The position numbers and the translations under genes were made by a program. DNA of 64,000 nucleotides from Rotaria macrura (lineage: Eukaryota; Rotifera; Eurotatoria; Philodinida; Philodinidae): NCBI GenBank assembly GCA_900239685.1, contig OENT01000086.1:62001-126000 (forward strand), in the 5' to 3' direction. Below the pieces are notes generated by a model. The model was not told the origin of the DNA, searched no databases, and was given only the letters and a program-made list of their open reading frames with translations. Positions 48,135 through 60,000 of the stretch are shown one piece after another. Within the stretch, counting starts at the first letter, position 1. Each line of letters begins with the position of its first letter.

Positions 48135-51100
48135 TTATTGGTCATTTTCGTTAGTTCGTGTCTCATACAGACATGAAGCGAAACGCGATGCTTTTTTAGA
48201 TTCTATAAAATCTGTTTCAATATCATTGAATTGATTTCGTCGTAAATCGTTACTCTGATGTCTAGTTATATGTTGAATTAGAAGTGAATAAACAACATCC
48301 TTCAACCGACCAGCATAATAATAATCACATCCTGTCGAAATATCATCGTTTTCTTCAATTAACCATAGATCTTCATTTGTAGTAGGATCTAACATAAGAT
48401 TGTTCAAGATAGTTTGAACTTCTTTCAATGGAATAAGATATAATTGAGAAAGATGAAGAAGTATTTTAACTGTAATATATCTCGTGCTCATTGATATTGA
48501 TTTCAAATAAGATAATAGAAGATTTAAAACGGCATTCTCATCTTTGATGCTATGAATGTGTGTGATACATTTATAAGCATTCTGCTGTATGTATGGATCA
48601 TCATACACAGTGGTGATGAACATCTCACATAAATCTGTTGTTAACTCGCCCAGAACGGATAGAACCGTTAAGCAAGCTGCACGTTGAGGAAAATGATGTT
48701 GTTTACTTGTATAAAACAGTGCACGTTTCAAATTATCTCCGTCATGCCAGTTGTTAATAAAAGCACGAAATACAATTGGCATTCGCAAAGCAATTAAACC
48801 AGCAACCTTCACGTAACTAGGATAACCGTAAGCTAGCAAGAAATCTTTGGTTGCATATGGTAACACTCTAGTAGTGTAGTGACGAATTCGATTATATAAT
48901 TCGATGATAAAGATGGACAAAAAAGTTGGATGATCTTCAATAAACTTAGCAGCCGCATTTTCTCGGTCTGTTTGAATATCATAAATAAACAAGGATGCAG
49001 TTGAGCTAAGTAATGCATGATAACATCGCGTATAATCACCATCAAACATTTCAAGTAAAAATGAAGTATCGCTGATCACACGTCCAAAGCCTGTACGAGC
49101 TGCTGTGGCAATTTTCCTTGAGAAATTTTTCAAGAAACTAGAAAAATAATCTATATCGTCTTGATCAAAGGTGATTTTGCTTATCGATACACGATATGAA
49201 TAGCTTGCAATAAGCGCACTCATAATATCGTCAGAATTGATAAAGGTGTCATCGCTAAAAACGCTCATCATCATTATCATTTTTTCAAGTAACATTTTGT
49301 ATGTTAGTTCACTAGAAACATAACCAAGAGTGTAGGCTGCTGCTCGACGAATTTCATTATCCTCAGATGCATCGAATAGATTCATAAGAGCAGTCATTGC
49401 CATTAACTTTGTTTCTTCATTATAATTCAATGATCTTTGTAGGGATAGAAGAATTGAAACAACAAATTGAGAATGACTTTCAGAAACAGGATCTAATCTC
49501 GAATCTCCATCGATTGACCAGAATGAAAAAAATCTTGATGCAATAATGTCACACATGTATCCGATTAAATTAGCAGAGAGTGCAAACATATCAGCAAACG
49601 AACAGATATCTAATGCGATGTTATCTGAAAAGAATGAAGTAACGTAGCTGTTGCCACATGATGTTGATTGAGTAAACGAATACTCTTCGTTAGTCAGTGC
49701 GTGAATTCTATATCTTTCTAGCCAAAGTAATACTTCTAGATGAGATTGAACATCTAGAGTTATACTACCCAGTAATCGAGTTAGGTTAAGTTTGACAGAT
49801 GATGAAGTCACTTGATAATGAACTGTTTTCTTTATTAAAGCTAATATGACATCGATACCCAACTTTGAACTCGTTCGAGCATCGTTTTCATTTGTTGAGC
49901 GTGACACGATCTGTGCTCTATGACGAAAGCGATCATTGTCACTACATAAAATATCACATAGGATTGTTGCAGCATCGACAGACCACGAATCAGAATTAGT
50001 CAGTAGGAGTGCAGCATGATAGGCAAACAAAGAGAATTCTGTGGAATCTTTCCATTTTAACCATGATTCTAGAAGACGACATGCTTTTACTTCCACCCAA
50101 TTCATATGATGTAGGGCATTATTTAAAGTAAATAGAATCTTTTCGTACCGATGAAATTGATTTGTTTGAAAAATGAAAGAAAGAATATTTGTTATTGTTA
50201 TTATTTGTGCTTCGGTTAGAATGCCACTTTCGAATTGAAATAATTTGGATACGATGGATTCATCAATGTTATATTGGCGATTATTCGTTTCAGTACATTC
50301 AGAAAAGTCATTGGCTAATTCCATAAGATATAAACTAGACATAGTCAATGAAAATGACAATTTTTCATTTTTACAAATATGAAAGTATCTCTTTAAAGCA
50401 ACTGATTTGTTGTATGATGTTCTATATTTGTCATTGACATCAAGCGAAATCGAATTCGTGACCATTGAATAAATACGATTCGATTCTATGTAGGGTAACA
50501 AGGCTTCAATGGCTGCTTGTTGATCTCGTTTATCTGTATCGTTCAATTTATTGAAGAGATTTCGAAGACAATCATCAATCACTTGCGAATGTTGCAGTAG
50601 AGATGAACATCTTATGAACATAGCCGTGTGTAATAGAAGAGGTAAATTAGGATAGATTTCATTAAATTGTTGCTCGATTTCCGTTCGTAGGGATGTATCG
50701 TGGTTGACTTTGATTCGATCGTAGTCAGAATAAGAGAAAAAAGCAATCACGCATAATGCATCAAGACGAGCAAGTTTATTTTCGATTGACATAGCTCCAC
50801 GTATACTCTGTTCTAATAGAAACAATTTTCTTTCATCTTCCGTCCAATGACAAATATGTGCCAAAGATATTGATGCCGAGTAAAATTTGAAATTTCGTTC
50901 ACTATTATCATTTGGAATATTTCGAAGTTTTTCATATTCTTCTTCAATATGATTCTGAATTAATTGGCTCCATTGTTCATCTGTTAGGTCAGAGGTTTCA
51001 AAGTCATTGTCGTCTAGATCCATGTATTGGCCAGTTTCTTCATTCATTGGTAGTTGTCTCTTGATTTCGAAACCACTTAGATTATCAGAATTTTTTAAAA

Positions 51101-54100
51101 TCAATGCCCATAAAAGGCTACTGCCGAAGTTCTCTAATTGATGCATTCGAAGCCAAGGTAACAGAGTGATTAGGGCGGCGTAGATCGATAATCTTTTGCA
51201 TGATATATTTGATAGCAAAATTAAACATTCGATCAGAATATGACCGAAATAAAGATGCGGTCTAGTATTAGATGCGAAATCTCTTGAATTCATCATGATA
51301 GATTTTTCTTTCAACAGTCGAAGATAAAGATTACGTAAATGTGAAGGAACAAATGTTAACGAAGTTAGAAGATCAGTATCATTGTGCAAGAGTATGTCTT
51401 TCGGTATTGTATTCAAAGCAACTGCAATTCTCTGTTGTATATTGAATTGATCATTGTGTTCTAATAGCCAGAAAAGTTTGGCGAAATGATAGTGTAATGA
51501 ACAAGATTTTCCATGAGAAGAAAATTGAATATCGTTCACTAGAAGACCTTGAATAAAGGCATGGTCTTGTCGAAGAGAATCTGGCAGATTCATTGTCACT
51601 CGTTTATCAGGTAGCGACGCTCCATTCAATAGAATTGAAGTCGACGATGATCTTAAGCGAGCGACGCTTCTTTTCAATGAGTCGAGTAATTCTAGGAAAT
51701 GAATTCTTGCCGAATCGACATATTGAAATTTGTTGATAACAATCGAAATAAATTCTGTTGTTTCATTTTCTACTAATAGATCATTGTCACCCGTAGGAAA
51801 ATAAAATTGACGTAAAATCATTGAATTATATTTTAATCTATTCATACACGTATGTAAAAGAGACTCCGATATTATGTCTAAATTGTCTTGTAGATATTCA
51901 ATATCATAAAAGCAAATAGTTGAAATACACAAATCGACTGTTTCGAGAGATTCGTCTCGATTTTTCATTCGCATTACGAAATTTTTTATACATTCTTGCA
52001 TTAGTTTGTGTAAACTTTGCTCCGGATGATTATGATATTGACCAGAAAGACAACGTATTAAAAACGGTGTTAACACCGTTGATTCTCGATGCATGTGCAA
52101 TGGATCGAATACAACGGTTTGATCATCTCGTTTCAAGCCGCCGTATAAACTAATGATTATAGGGAAGAGTTTGATGGGAATTGAATTCATTTGAATATCT
52201 TTATCGAGCAAGAAAGCTTTGAATGTATCCGGATTGGATGGCAATAATTGAGGATTTGAGAAAGCAACTTTAACTAGTAGTCGATCAATAGAAAATTCAT
52301 TGTGTTCATTATCAAGCGTGGATAAAGATTGAAGTATTGAACAAGATGATTGGTCAAGCCATGAAATATTTTCAAATTCATGGGATTTTCCTTCGATAAG
52401 TTGGCAAAAAGCCGTTATGGTTTGTGTATCGTGCTCAGAAGATTTGGACAAGAAATGTTTAATCCACAATTGAACAGTACCACCTGGATATTGTCTCAAT
52501 GCGCTCGTAATTTCATCGATTAGAAATGGACAAACGATGGACCATCTATGTTGACCTGCTGCAATCATCAAACAATCCATAGCCTCGAACAAAACACTCT
52601 GAGAAAGAATATTGGCACAATAATTGAAACTAGTTAGTAATGTATAAGCACCGAATGGTAATAGAGAATCATAGTCAGTTGGAGTTCGTAGGAACTTGCT
52701 GCAAAGATCGCTAAAATCATTTTGAGACCAAGAAAAACTAAGTTTTTCAAATGCAAGACTGATAGATCTTCGAAATTGTGGATCAGCTGCATGACGAGAC
52801 AGCATTTGAATAGTATGTTGAATTCTAGTTTCTCGATTTAATTCATCTACGCTGTTTTTATTATCCATTGTCGAAATGTCTTCCTCGATCAATTTCAAAC
52901 AAGTAAAGTATTCTTGAAATGTTTGATGAAGAAAACCATAACAGGAGTCACCTCGCAATGTTAAAATACCCAGATCATTACAAATCATATGTATCATATC
53001 GATTTCTTGTCTGTCGAAATCTTGCACATCGTTGGTTGTTATTGTTGTTGCATTCATAGAAGTTTCGATTGTTGGCATACAGATTTTTCGTATTTCGTTA
53101 GAATTGATTGAATTTGATATGGGATTTTGATTAATAAAATAAGCAATCTCAGTTAGAATTCGACATATTTGCGATAGATTAATATTTGATATTTTGCGTT
53201 GCCACATATTTAATAATGATTTGATGATTAATTCACATTGAAGAATATGTTCTCTAGGAAAAGGTGGCTCATCTAATCGACTTAAGCGTATAGTGGAAAT
53301 ACATGACAGTAGACCGGCGTTCGAAGCTAAGTCTAGAAGTCTAGTATTATTGGTTGCTTCTAATTCTCGTTTTAATGCTTCACCATGATCAACCGCTTGA
53401 TTAACAAGTGGAAGACCTAAAACATCGATTATGCACTGATGCACACGAAAAAACCAATCGTCAACAAAATCTTTTATATGTTCCATGTCCATAGGTCGAA
53501 TCGTGTAATGTGCGAATTGTCCGGCTAATGGAGCAACATGATAGCCAACAATACGGCTTGTGACAATCAATTGATTACCACCTGATCGAGATGGATCATC
53601 TAATAGTTTGTTCAAATATACATTATCAAAGGCCGAAGCGCCAGTAAGTGTTTGGACATAAACATCGACAAAATTTTCAACAAGATTGATAATTTTTGAA
53701 CGTTGATCTGAAACAGGAATTTCATCAAGGCCATCGAGAACGATCAAAGCTTGACCTTGTTGAACATAATCGTGAAGAGCACACGAGAGATTATCAGACG
53801 TGATCGAGGAGTCACCAACTGTTGATTTGCCCATCCATGTATGTTGTCCAATATAATCATATAATGTGAGCGTTGGTTGATGTTTCAATAGCTCGGCAAA
53901 TTCACCAATACGAATGAGAATGGGTATACGAAGAGGACCATAATCAGTTGAATGCTGTCCATTGAGAAGTAGTGTTTGAGCTAGATAATGAACAAGCCAA
54001 CGAACAAAACTTGTTTTTCCACTCCCCGGATCGCCTAAGATCACAATCCAACGTTTCATTCGAATGATGTTTTCTTGAGTGATACAATTTTCCTCCAAAG

Positions 54101-55055
54101 AGCGATTCACATCCGTCATCAATATCACGTAAGGATCTGATATTAGTCTTTCCAATAGTCCTTCTGATGCTTCGTTTTGATTGCTTGTAGTTTGCAACAT
54201 ATTGTCATCGTTTTCCATACCTAATCGTCTTGATTTCTTCCTTGCGAATGACGTTGATTTATCTGGTTTGAATTGAATAAATGTACGCGTGAGAGGAACT
54301 TTGGATTGTCTCCATTTATGTTCTAATACCATTCGTTCTTTGTATGAGACGTGATACATATTTTGTGCAAGCCGGGCAATAGTATTATCACCATTGAGAT
54401 CAAGAATAGATTCACCTTGATGTAATTTAACACAAGTGCGAAGATATGAGTCAATTGTATGCGAATGTCTTTCATGTAAGATCTGGAGTTGTTTGATATA
54501 ATGTTGTCTTGTATTTTCTTCCATATCTTCTAAGTTTCTTTTTGTCGTCTCATCAGAGCATGCCTGAGCAAGAAATTGGTGCTGTTGACAAAATTCCCTT
54601 AAAATATGATACTTCGTTTTATAGTTATCTGTTAGACTAGCTTTGCATTGTACTAGTTGAAACAGAAGACAAATCAGTATGGATTTGAGATCCCTATATG
54701 TCACTCCATTAAGATAATTTTCATTTTCGCTGCAACCAGTAGTCACTTCATCAATAGCCTGCAGTATTTGCACCAGTTTATCGTGTGAACGATTGTCAAC
54801 GAATGTAATTAACTTGTCGTTTAACTCATTTCGAAGATTAGTTAAATTCGTTGTTATCAGATTCCAGTGATCTGTGCAAACGTTTACTTTCTTTTGTAGT
54901 TGAATAATATCGTCTATAGTTCTTGATAATATCTCGATCGATGTCATTTTAATTTTATGAATATTTCTTTCTAGAACTAGACACAAAACTATGAATAAGA
55001 ACTGAAACGCATAATAGAAGTAGAAGAACTCTAATATTTTCACGATTGCTCTCAT
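48135..55055 (-). CDS. Giant NACHT-domain STAND NTPase with HEAT/ARM-like repeats
   Basis: One uninterrupted frame. The first ATG is at 55055, but the ATG at 54947 (MTSIEILSR...) is likelier, since the 36 residues before it are a hydrophobic string typical of translated AT-rich leader. From 54947 the protein has about 2,270 residues. Numbered from the TTG at 55058: an alpha-helical N-terminus (38-300) without a recognised death-fold or effector domain; NACHT with Walker A GDPGSGKTS (342-350), Walker B ALIVLDGLDE (437-446) and sensor QLIVTSR (496-502); a NACHT-associated helical part ending FLHQTFQEYF (709-718); then about 1,500 residues of helical repeats, clearest near the C-terminus (RRAAAYTLGYVSSE, QRAACLTVLSVLGEL, QQNAYKCITHIHSI) and of HEAT/ARM type. 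Such STAND proteins act as nucleotide-driven switches that sense ligands through the repeats, often in innate immunity. A cytosolic role is inferred. No in-frame break. Confidence 0.85.
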   Translation of the reverse strand: MRAIVKILEFFYFYYAFQFLFIVLCLVLERNIHKIKMTSIEILSRTIDDIIQLQKKVNVCTDHWNLITTNLTNLRNELNDKLITFVDNRSHDKLVQILQAIDEVTTGCSENENYLNGVTYRDLKSILICLLFQLVQCKASLTDNYKTKYHILREFCQQHQFLAQACSDETTKRNLEDMEENTRQHYIKQLQILHERHSHTIDSYLRTCVKLHQGESILDLNGDNTIARLAQNMYHVSYKERMVLEHKWRQSKVPLTRTFIQFKPDKSTSFARKKSRRLGMENDDNMLQTTSNQNEASEGLLERLISDPYVILMTDVNRSLEENCITQENIIRMKRWIVILGDPGSGKTSFVRWLVHYLAQTLLLNGQHSTDYGPLRIPILIRIGEFAELLKHQPTLTLYDYIGQHTWMGKSTVGDSSITSDNLSCALHDYVQQGQALIVLDGLDEIPVSDQRSKIINLVENFVDVYVQTLTGASAFDNVYLNKLLDDPSRSGGNQLIVTSRIVGYHVAPLAGQFAHYTIRPMDMEHIKDFVDDWFFRVHQCIIDVLGLPLVNQAVDHGEALKRELEATNNTRLLDLASNAGLLSCISTIRLSRLDEPPFPREHILQCELIIKSLLNMWQRKISNINLSQICRILTEIAYFINQNPISNSINSNEIRKICMPTIETSMNATTITTNDVQDFDRQEIDMIHMICNDLGILTLRGDSCYGFLHQTFQEYFTCLKLIEEDISTMDNKNSVDELNRETRIQHTIQMLSRHAADPQFRRSISLAFEKLSFSWSQNDFSDLCSKFLRTPTDYDSLLPFGAYTLLTSFNYCANILSQSVLFEAMDCLMIAAGQHRWSIVCPFLIDEITSALRQYPGGTVQLWIKHFLSKSSEHDTQTITAFCQLIEGKSHEFENISWLDQSSCSILQSLSTLDNEHNEFSIDRLLVKVAFSNPQLLPSNPDTFKAFLLDKDIQMNSIPIKLFPIIISLYGGLKRDDQTVVFDPLHMHRESTVLTPFLIRCLSGQYHNHPEQSLHKLMQECIKNFVMRMKNRDESLETVDLCISTICFYDIEYLQDNLDIISESLLHTCMNRLKYNSMILRQFYFPTGDNDLLVENETTEFISIVINKFQYVDSARIHFLELLDSLKRSVARLRSSSTSILLNGASLPDKRVTMNLPDSLRQDHAFIQGLLVNDIQFSSHGKSCSLHYHFAKLFWLLEHNDQFNIQQRIAVALNTIPKDILLHNDTDLLTSLTFVPSHLRNLYLRLLKEKSIMMNSRDFASNTRPHLYFGHILIECLILLSNISCKRLSIYAALITLLPWLRMHQLENFGSSLLWALILKNSDNLSGFEIKRQLPMNEETGQYMDLDDNDFETSDLTDEQWSQLIQNHIEEEYEKLRNIPNDNSERNFKFYSASISLAHICHWTEDERKLFLLEQSIRGAMSIENKLARLDALCVIAFFSYSDYDRIKVNHDTSLRTEIEQQFNEIYPNLPLLLHTAMFIRCSSLLQHSQVIDDCLRNLFNKLNDTDKRDQQAAIEALLPYIESNRIYSMVTNSISLDVNDKYRTSYNKSVALKRYFHICKNEKLSFSLTMSSLYLMELANDFSECTETNNRQYNIDESIVSKLFQFESGILTEAQIITITNILSFIFQTNQFHRYEKILFTLNNALHHMNWVEVKACRLLESWLKWKDSTEFSLFAYHAALLLTNSDSWSVDAATILCDILCSDNDRFRHRAQIVSRSTNENDARTSSKLGIDVILALIKKTVHYQVTSSSVKLNLTRLLGSITLDVQSHLEVLLWLERYRIHALTNEEYSFTQSTSCGNSYVTSFFSDNIALDICSFADMFALSANLIGYMCDIIASRFFSFWSIDGDSRLDPVSESHSQFVVSILLSLQRSLNYNEETKLMAMTALMNLFDASEDNEIRRAAAYTLGYVSSELTYKMLLEKMIMMMSVFSDDTFINSDDIMSALIASYSYRVSISKITFDQDDIDYFSSFLKNFSRKIATAARTGFGRVISDTSFLLEMFDGDYTRCYHALLSSTASLFIYDIQTDRENAAAKFIEDHPTFLSIFIIELYNRIRHYTTRVLPYATKDFLLAYGYPSYVKVAGLIALRMPIVFRAFINNWHDGDNLKRALFYTSKQHHFPQRAACLTVLSVLGELTTDLCEMFITTVYDDPYIQQNAYKCITHIHSIKDENAVLNLLLSYLKSISMSTRYITVKILLHLSQLYLIPLKEVQTILNNLMLDPTTNEDLWLIEENDDISTGCDYYYAGRLKDVVYSLLIQHITRHQSNDLRRNQFNDIETDFIESKKASRFASCLYETRTNENDQ

Positions 55056-56158
55056 CAATTTTTCTTTAACTTAATTTCTAAAAACAAAATTCTTTCCGAT
55101 GGTGATCATTCTTCTTCATCGGAATCTATTACATTAGAAAGTTATTTACAAAGCCAATTCTATAGGTAATATTGATAATAGACTACATGTCTTTTTACTA
55201 CATTCTTGGTATTGCATACGGATGAGGATCAAACTTTAATCAACGTATATGCTATGGCTCAATTTATTCAATACATTTCAGCTGTACAATTTTGAGTGAG
55301 AGTCGATGCTACATCAAGAGGATCTGCAATAGACGAATCGATTAGTCTAATAGATTTGGATAGAACGTCTTTTGTGACAAACTATCTGGAAGGGAATGAA
55401 GAATTTTACAGAGTAGAAATTTGTAACTCGTCCAGATCATTACGGCCGACTTTTGAACACTATTCAATAGAATACATAACTGATATTTAATTGGAATTTA
55501 TCTCAATGGAATATTTTCTTGTCCAAGTTCTCTAATGTACCGTTAACAATAATGAGCACGTTTAGCTCTGATGTATCCACATGACAAATTTGATTGCCCT
55601 ATTCTGACAAAAAAATAGTTAATTCAATTTCTTTTGCTCCTATGTGGTCCTTATCTGTTCTGAAAAATAATAAGAATTATTCTCATCTTCATACTTAAGC
55701 TTATGTACTATTTTTTATTTACGGAATGACGCTCAAAAAAGTCAGACACATTCCGCCCTCAGCAGGAGATTTGGAGGAAATATGCGTATGCACACCAGCA
55801 GATACCGACGGCAACTGGATATTTTATGCTTAATAGTTTTGAAATAGTAAGATGATAGAGAGCTATTACAATTATAAATCCATATACGTTGCTACGATTC
55901 TATTATTCATCTATTTCTGTTTTCACTACTTTCATCGGACTTGATGTTATTGTAAAGCACAAATTGTGCAGTCACCAGATGATAACGTCATCTAAACTTT
56001 GCAGATCACGTTCTACGTTTTCAAGAAAATTCTAAATGATGCTATTTTTCGATTGAAGTCAGAATGTGAAAATGTTTTCAGGATACGGAAGTATCGCTCT
56101 GTGCCGGACAAGTGGAGGCATCTCACCAAAATTTTCGTTCTGCTGCATCCTTTGAATA
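55056..56158. other. Intergenic, upstream of the NACHT gene
   Basis: Should hold the NACHT promoter. A 64-codon plus-strand frame at 55296-55490 is open but has no motif. Nothing else recognised. Confidence 0.35.
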
Positions 56159-56316
56159 CCTCTGATTAGAGACCTGTGGGGAGCCCCGAACTCCGTCGGA
56201 GTTAAAAAAACGAAAATTTTCGTAGTCGGGGTCGGAGTCAACGAGATAAAAATTTTTAGGAATCGGAGTCGGGTTTCAGAATAAAAAAATTGACTCCGCA
56301 GGTCTCTACCTCGGAT
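56159..56316. mobile_element. Small hAT-type MITE with 8-bp target duplication
   Basis: The element 56167-56308 (142 bp) begins TAGAGACCTGTGGGGAG and ends CTCCGCAGGTCTCTA, an imperfect inverted repeat. CCTCTGAT (56159-56166) and CCTCGGAT (56309-56316) flank it and differ at one base. The interior repeats GTCGGAGTC-like words in both orientations. No coding capacity. Confidence 0.75.
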
Positions 56317-56525
56317 AGCTACAGACTAGCATACAGTAAAAACATCACTATAAAGTATATAAACAACAATAGTTATATCATGTGTTACATCGTAATCGCG
56401 TAGGAATCGGGCTAGCAACTGGCGTTAGGGTACTTTCAAATATTTATCTAAGTTATTACAAGTTATTAATTTTAAATTTTTTATTCTTATTCATACGATC
56501 GTTCATTGTCGAATCGGAATTCGTT

Positions 56526-56564
56526 CCAATCTGTATGTATATATATTTATATATATATATATCA
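56526..56564. repeat. TA-rich microsatellite
   Basis: Alternating TA runs broken by single bases. Confidence 0.7.
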
Positions 56565-56600
56565 ATCTGTTTAATTATAAAGGAAAATTGTAATTACACA

Positions 56601-57092
56601 TACAAGTTGAATTCTTTTTTTTGATTCGATGATAGGAAGATCATTTGAATGTGAAAGTTAGGTTAACATATACTCTTCCAAATTTCTTGTATACTAATGA
56701 GTGTGACGCTTCCACTTCGATGAAGTCTTCTCGAAACAATAGTGAGAATGTACAGGGAGCAACAGATGACAAGTATATTTATTATATCATGTTCTCTTTT
56801 TCTTTGCTCGTTTGTTTATGCTTCTTTCTGTCTTTCTTGATAGTTGATCAAAAGAAGTTTGACCAATGAGTCATCATCCAGTATCACTGTCTTGGTTTTC
56901 CGATCCACTACCAAGAAAGAAAGAAGAAAGAGAGCATGATATAATAAATATACTTGTCATTTGTTGCTCAGTGTATATTCTCGCTATTGTTTGAAGAAGA
57001 CTTCATTGAAATTGAAACGAAACCCTCATCAATAAACAAGAAATTTGGAAGAGTATATATAATGTTAACCGAACTTTCACGTACAAGTTGAA
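56601..57092. repeat. Inverted duplication carrying two copies of a small membrane-protein-like frame
   Basis: Arms 56651-56849 and 56902-57080 are reverse complements at roughly 80-85% by eye, joined by a ~50 bp loop. The left arm contains an open frame ending at 56869 (MKSSRNNSENVQGATDDKYI, then a hydrophobic run YIMFSFSLLVCLCFFLSFLI). The right arm, read on the minus strand, has the corresponding frame with a stop after NSENIH. TACAAGTTGAA stands outside both arms in direct orientation (56601-56611, 57082-57092) and could be a target duplication. It could be a foldback element or a duplicated gene fragment. Confidence 0.6.
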
Positions 57093-60000
57093 CTACGTAA
57101 CATATATCAATTCGACAACTATTCTTGATTGATTATTCAATTTGAACACAATCCATATTTGTTTCTATGGAGTGCAAGTTTTATTGGCTGAACTAAGATG
57201 TGAGGCAAAAGTCTTAGCAAAAATGTTAGAACTCTTTTTGGTTGACTTAGTGACTAGCAAACCAACAAGATCTTAATTTTTATGGAAATATCAAAGACTA
57301 ACCTGTAAAATTTGTAACAAACATAGTTTTCTAGAGCACGTTTGTGATGGAAGAACGGTTAAAACTCGCACAGTGCTAGAAAAAAATTCATGCACGGTTT
57401 CTGCAATTTGAGGGGTGCCTATTTTCAAATGATTATGAGTTATAAGAATTAAATCTGAATAAAATAGAACATAAAAAACTCTATCGACATCAACGTTGGA
57501 AAAAATTTTCCATTCATTTTTTAACAAGCATTAGGTAACAAAAGTAAAGTCGTCGACACTGACTTGTTTGTACATTATTTGTTCGAAATATGTCCAATCA
57601 TGAAAATTAAACAGGCGAAAACTATTCTTAGAATTTTTTTCTTATCATCGTCAAAGTCTTAGATGGTCGTAAGATTCAATAATTTAAACTCGTACAAAAA
57701 AATCTTATACTTTCGTATAAATACCGGAAGTAAATTTAACTTCTAATGTACCTTCGAAAAATGCAATATTTGTACTACAAAGATTATCACAAAAAAAATG
57801 TGCCTTTTTCTATAAACAAAAGTTAATAAAAATAGAAAATAAGGCTGCACACCAATAAAGTTGGAAGAAACGTTTTTACAAGTGTTTACTTGATGCTTTT
57901 TTTTCTTCTTAGGTTTGTTTCGAAACAATATATCTGCTTAAACAAGTCTTATTCGAAGTTGGTTCTTTCCAACAAAAAGAAAAAGAATTGGATTGATGGT
58001 TGAAAAATCATCAGAAGATGTCAACATTTTTTTGCAAGATTTTTTCCCTGCACGTTTTTCGTGGACGTTATTTTATTTCGATCTTTACTTCACGTCAATT
58101 CAGTGCGCGACGGAGGGGAGACAAACATATTTGTCGAAAGAAACTTTGAAAAATGCGAGACAGTTTTAAAATAATCAAAGAGATGAAAATAAAACGATAG
58201 ATAAAAGAAACCATTGGTATTGTTCGCCGACGAGTTATAGCAAAGTGCGTGCTTCACGGAATTGAATTGAAACGAAAACAGATGGGCTATTCGATGCATT
58301 ACATGGTGCAAAAACAAATACAGGCGCGAGTTTTTATTTTCATATTTTCGATGAAAAGTAAATATCGCTTGTGTTTAGATAGAAAACATGCTTAACAATA
58401 GAATTGAGAAAATTCGCTTGTAATATTTCAGATTCGTTCTAAATTATGCGAAAGAATTCTGCTGGTACGAAATGATCTCATTCCCGAGAAAAGAATCTAC
58501 CGGTGACAAGTATCGATTTACTTAGAGAAGAGAGATATTCTTATCTTATCATTTTCTTGAAAACTGCAACAAATTTTCATTTTGAAACTTACATGTGAGA
58601 TGAGCATAGAGAATTTTTCAAAAACAACCATGCATCGGATACAACAGTTCATTCAAGTATTGCACAACAATACTGTCATTCGCTTTCCAGTAATGACTGT
58701 TGTTAACAATACAAGTTTGAAGTGAATGCATCTTGTTTTTGTCAATTTTAAACTTTCTTTCAACTAAATCATGGAGAGAAATGTGCCGATGACTATTCTC
58801 GGAAGAAACGAAGAATTTTCCAAGTTAATAGGTTTCACATGGTCGACAAGAAGTATTCGCTTGAGATATTGCTTACTTATGCTGAATTTTATTTTTTTGT
58901 ACAACTGATTGGTTGTATTTGATGATTTATTCTTGTCCAAATCCACCACTTTCGAAAGAATATGATTCTTATTTGGATTCAATAGGAAAGAGAGTGAGAG
59001 TCCTAAACATTGTACACTACAGATTCCGAAAATAAAATTGCGTTTCATTTCAATCATTTATTCAATGTCATACATAGTATTTTGTCTCGGTTTATGTTTT
59101 CAGAGATAATTAACTTTACGAAAGCGATGAAAAAACTTGTCCTTCATTATGAAAATTTTTATGATGTACAAGACCCGATTTTTATTTCACAGAGAGATTC
59201 TTTGCCTGACAGTTAAATCAATAGGAAATTTTTCTCGAATGAAGAAGCAACATGTTTACTCTAGATGTGTATCGCATCTATTTTCTTCTTGATATGTGAA
59301 GAAACCGTATTAATAAACTAGTTTAATATGTATTTAGTTGTAAAAAGCTAAAAATATAGAATCAGTATTAATTAAAATTCTATAAATAAAAACAAGAAAA
59401 GAAACCTTAAAATTAACAGAATCATAAAATTAACGTTAAGCACTGGTTATCAGTTAAAGTCAATAGAAAATCCGTTCATATATGCTAAATAACTAAATCG
59501 ATGAGCTTGATTATTTATTTTTTATAGACCATCGTCTTTTTTCTTTGAGGCAGTTTAAATTCTGATTAGACCTATTTTAATCTATCATTTCTAATGAAAC
59601 ACGTCGCTTATGAACATCGACAGAACTTCTCGAAACAAATATTCTAGTCGTCAAAATGTCTGCTGAATGAAAGTATTGAACGTTGAGTTAATGGAAAGTT
59701 TCTTAGAAAAAAATTGAGTTTCTAAATGTGATCATACCAAAAGACTCGAATTGTTAAGTGAAAATGATTACTACTAAGTAACTTCAAATAAAGGCAAAGT
59801 AAAAGACTAGTTTAGAGGAGAAGAATTCCTTCTTATGGTGCTATAGCCTATGTATATTTTTCTCCTTTCTTATCTTGTCTCACAATTAAACAATCACCCT
59901 GCTATATTTATGTTTCACCCATATCTTTCGCCCTAATATCACGTAGGACTTGATATTTTTCCGAGGTTACTCCAATTTCAAAATCTGTTTTTTCTATCTT

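Noticed and set aside
51920-52153. Plus-strand frame inside the NACHT gene
   Set aside because: It lies wholly within the intact 6.9-kb minus-strand coding sequence and has no motif.
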